This document shows positions 61,973 through 64,000 of a DNA stretch of 64,000 nucleotides, in pieces. A program made the translations under genes and the position numbers. Under the pieces are notes generated by a model. It had not been told where the DNA came from. It made no database searches and worked only from the letters and a program-made list of their open reading frames with translations. Each line of letters begins with the position of its first letter. The first letter of the stretch is position 1. This DNA is from Sphingobium sp. EM0848 (GTDB taxonomy: Bacteria > Pseudomonadota > Alphaproteobacteria > Sphingomonadales > Sphingomonadaceae): contig NZ_JABXWB010000001.1 of assembly GCF_013375555.1 (NCBI RefSeq), positions 2,170,001 through 2,234,000 on the forward strand, written 5' to 3'.

Positions 61973-62875
61973 TCAGAGACGATAATGCTGGCTGGAATAA
62001 GCGAGGTCGCCAAATTGCTTGACCACGCTATGCTCGGGATTGGTCGAGAAATAATAAGGCGCCGCTGTCTGAGGGCAGAAGTGGCCGACCAGGCTCTGGC
62101 GTGTCAAATCATCATTCTCCACCGGCGCGCCGCCATGAGCGAGATCTGCATGCCAGATAAGAATGTCGCCCTTCTTGGCATAGAAAGGCACAATGCCGCG
62201 ATCGCTACGCTTCGCTTGTTCAGCGACGTCCACGCTCCACGCGTTATGAGTATCCGGGCCATCCTGGGACGGATCCCAATGCTTCTTGTTACCGCCAAAA
62301 TCCCAGTCCGGGCGACGGTGGCTACCCGGCGCATAGACCAATTGGCCGGAACCGGGACGTACATCTTCCAGGGCGATCCAGCAGGCCGCCAGTTCCAGGG
62401 GACGGTTAACCACGACATAGGCGGTGTCCTGATGCAGTCCCTGTTGCGACCCCTGATCGAAGCTAAGGCTCTGGAACAACAGGGGATGCGCGTCAAAGAT
62501 GAGCTTGAAAAAGTTCATGAGCCGTGGAACGGAAAAGAGGTCAAGCGCTTCGCTGAGCGGCACGAAGGAGTCCACGACCCGGCCGCCCTTACGATCCGCA
62601 GGCTCGTTCAGATACTGCACGACCTGCTGACCATGCTTCTGGTAAAGCACCTGATCATTGCCTTCCCGAAAGGCCAGTTCAATCTTGCGCTGGAAGGCGT
62701 CCACCAGATGGTGCGGCGCTGCCCCTTCGAGGATGACATAACCGTTGTCGACGAAGTCCGTCACCATGCTCGCTTCGGTGGCATCAAGGCCACGAGCGGT
62801 GATTTCCTGACGCCAATCCGACCGGTCGATCCATAACCCACCAAATTTTGAATGGTAGGTAGCTTCTTCAATCAT
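61973..62875 (-). CDS. PhyH-like Fe(II)/2-oxoglutarate dioxygenase
   Basis: 300 residues from the ATG at 62875, with GGAGAAGTGAGA just upstream. FVDNGYVILEGAAPHHLVDAF is the PhyH opening. GLHQDTAYVVVNRP gives the HxD iron ligands (about 155), RPGSGQLVYAPGSHRRPDW a conserved loop, and WHADLAHGGAPVENDDLTRQSLVGHF the second His and the 2-oxoglutarate Arg. It is within the polysaccharide locus and may hydroxylate a sugar or lipid part. Distinct from the PhyH protein at 30799. Confidence 0.87.
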   Translation of the reverse strand: MIEEATYHSKFGGLWIDRSDWRQEITARGLDATEASMVTDFVDNGYVILEGAAPHHLVDAFQRKIELAFREGNDQVLYQKHGQQVVQYLNEPADRKGGRVVDSFVPLSEALDLFSVPRLMNFFKLIFDAHPLLFQSLSFDQGSQQGLHQDTAYVVVNRPLELAACWIALEDVRPGSGQLVYAPGSHRRPDWDFGGNKKHWDPSQDGPDTHNAWSVDVAEQAKRSDRGIVPFYAKKGDILIWHADLAHGGAPVENDDLTRQSLVGHFCPQTAAPYYFSTNPEHSVVKQFGDLAYSSQHYRL

Positions 62876-63003
62876 TCTCACTTCTCCACGACATATTTTC
62901 GAAGACATTCGCGCTGTGAGTCCGAATTCGCCTTCATCATGCCCAAGCGATGAGACGGGCTTGATCACAGAAGCTCAGTTTGCCCGCTCGCCCTCTCATC
63001 TTG

Positions 63004-63999
63004 CTAAGCGTTTGCAAGTTGGGCTTCAATGACATTCATCAACGACAGAGCCGTGTTCGACCAAGACCTCCTATCGACGATCATTTTCTCGCCTGTGCCT
63101 TGCCGGACGCTCCCGATAAAGTCGCCGATCGACGCGGCCAGCGCATCCGGACCGTCATCCCGGAAAAAGAAGACATGCTGCGATCCTATTTCCCGAAAGA
63201 CGGGCAGATCCCGCACCAATACCGGCCTGTGGTGCGCCAGTGCTTCCAAGACCGGCAATCCACAGCCTTCCGCATAGGAGGTCATCAGAACGCCCGCTGC
63301 CGCATCATATAATCGATCGAGAAATTCGTCGCTGACATCTTCAAGCCAGCGGAACCCTTGCCCTGATTGAGGATGCGTGCGCAGACGCCGCTGAAACGCC
63401 TCCGTCTTCCAGCCCGCCCTGCCCACAATGAGCAGCCGCGGCGCAGCATCACCCTGGCGCTGCCAAAGCCGCTCGAACGCCCTCAGCGCCTTGTCATGCG
63501 CCTTACGTGGCTCGATCGTCCCCACCATCAAGATGGTCGGCCGCGATCGGACCTCCTCCAGCAGAGCCTCCGTTCCCGCCGGGAGACCAGAACTAGGCAG
63601 CGTTGCCATCATGTCGCCGCCAAGCGGGATAGTCGAGACGAGAGGACGGCCCGCCTGCGTTCCCGATCCCGCGAGCGCCTCCTCCAGTTCCGCCGCCACA
63701 GCGTGGGAGATGCAGATGGCTCCATCCACGCGCCGGGCGAGCAGTTTCAACCAGGACCGAAAACGACCGCGGAGCTTCGCCGTGAACCAGCGTCGGTCAA
63801 GCAAAGGCAGCAGATCATAAACAATCACGAAGAGGGCAACGTCTTCCTTCTTCCAATGGGCGATCTGACGTTCATGGATGGGAAGGAGATGGATCGCGAG
63901 ATCGAGCCCCAGAAACACGTCACCGGCACGTGGAACGACAACTCCACTCGCCGATGGCGCCTGCACCGGCAGACTCCGGTTCAGGAAGGCAAGGTCGCA
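63004..63999 (-). CDS. Family 4 glycosyltransferase, 5' end outside window
   Basis: 332 residues visible; the frame stays open to the edge of the window (CDLAFLNRSLPVQAPSASG...), so the N-terminus is cut. FVIVYDLLPLLDRRWFTAKL, GAICISHAVAAELEEAL, RPTILMVGTIEPRKAHDKALRAFERLW, and VLMTSYAEGCGLPVLEALAHHRPVLVRDLPVFREI (EGCGLP motif) place it in GT4. It probably belongs to the polysaccharide locus, in a leftward set with the dioxygenase gene. Confidence 0.92.
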   Translation of the reverse strand, partial: CDLAFLNRSLPVQAPSASGVVVPRAGDVFLGLDLAIHLLPIHERQIAHWKKEDVALFVIVYDLLPLLDRRWFTAKLRGRFRSWLKLLARRVDGAICISHAVAAELEEALAGSGTQAGRPLVSTIPLGGDMMATLPSSGLPAGTEALLEEVRSRPTILMVGTIEPRKAHDKALRAFERLWQRQGDAAPRLLIVGRAGWKTEAFQRRLRTHPQSGQGFRWLEDVSDEFLDRLYDAAAGVLMTSYAEGCGLPVLEALAHHRPVLVRDLPVFREIGSQHVFFFRDDGPDALAASIGDFIGSVRQGTGEKMIVDRRSWSNTALSLMNVIEAQLANA

Positions 64000-64000
64000 A

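Overview
The window looks like a sphingomonad (Sphingomonadaceae: Sphingobium, Sphingopyxis or Novosphingobium type). The evidence is high GC content, an IncP-like trb/traG transfer set of the kind common in alphaproteobacterial integrative elements, a lasso precursor core close to sphingonodin I as I remember it, and a GDP-rhamnose type polysaccharide locus. Genus and species cannot be fixed from the sequence alone. Both ends cut genes: an FCP1-like HAD phosphatase on the left and a family-4 glycosyltransferase on the right.

Layout. (1) 1-1.9 kb: accessory debris, namely the HAD fragment, a Phd/VapC toxin-antitoxin pair with a double-dyad operator, a ParD-like gene preceded by strong palindromes, and the broken N-terminus of a tyrosine recombinase. 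(2) 2-14 kb: one tightly coupled, leftward conjugation operon (traG, an RHH regulator, trbB-C-D-E-J, a small ORF, trbL-F-G-I, DUF2274). (3) 14-29 kb: the accessory and DNA-processing part of an integrative conjugative element (ICE). It holds an MNT-HEPN gene, a ParD/ParE-like pair, a MOBP-type relaxase with DUF3363, an orphan DNA methyltransferase, a lytic transglycosylase, a TraF-type S26 peptidase, an excisionase-like gene, DUF736, a YqaE-like membrane peptide, a ParB-like protein, DUF2958, ArdC, an unrecognised membrane protein, and a DUF6499/DUF2285 gene split by one base. The split gene has the architecture of FseA, the frameshifted excision activator of ICEMlSymR7A. (4) 29.3-32.3 kb: a rightward quorum-sensing set of LuxR, LuxI, a PhyH-type dioxygenase and a GntR-like regulator. 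(5) 32.3-34.0 kb: an intact IS66-like insertion with clear inverted repeats and target duplication. (6) 34.1-43.1 kb: a complete isopeptidase-type lasso peptide locus. Precursor, protease and cyclase run rightward; isopeptidase, STN-containing TonB-dependent receptor, FecR and FecI run leftward. (7) 43.1-47.4 kb: a broken RHH gene with a 10-bp tandem repeat, an IS1380-family transposase, an HTH protein, a tyrosine integrase and an irregular tRNA-Gly(TCC). (8) 47.7-64 kb: an exopolysaccharide locus with a type I phosphomannose isomerase, a Wza-like export lipoprotein, Gmd and Rmd for GDP-D-rhamnose, several glycosyltransferases, methyltransferase-glycosyltransferase fusions and a second PhyH protein.

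How it fits together. Regions 2-4 and 7 read as one ICE: transfer and DNA-processing genes, quorum control, a frameshift-gated excision activator next to a candidate excisionase operon, and an integrase beside a tRNA. The lasso locus would be its cargo. Before the IS66-like insertion, the lasso precursor lay only about 160 bp downstream of the quorum-sensing operon on the same strand, so density-linked production is possible but not shown. The receptor/FecR/FecI set is the expected peptide-sensing and uptake arm, and the isopeptidase the catabolic arm. The element's outer ends were not located; membership of the lasso locus and integrase in the same element is inferred from order.
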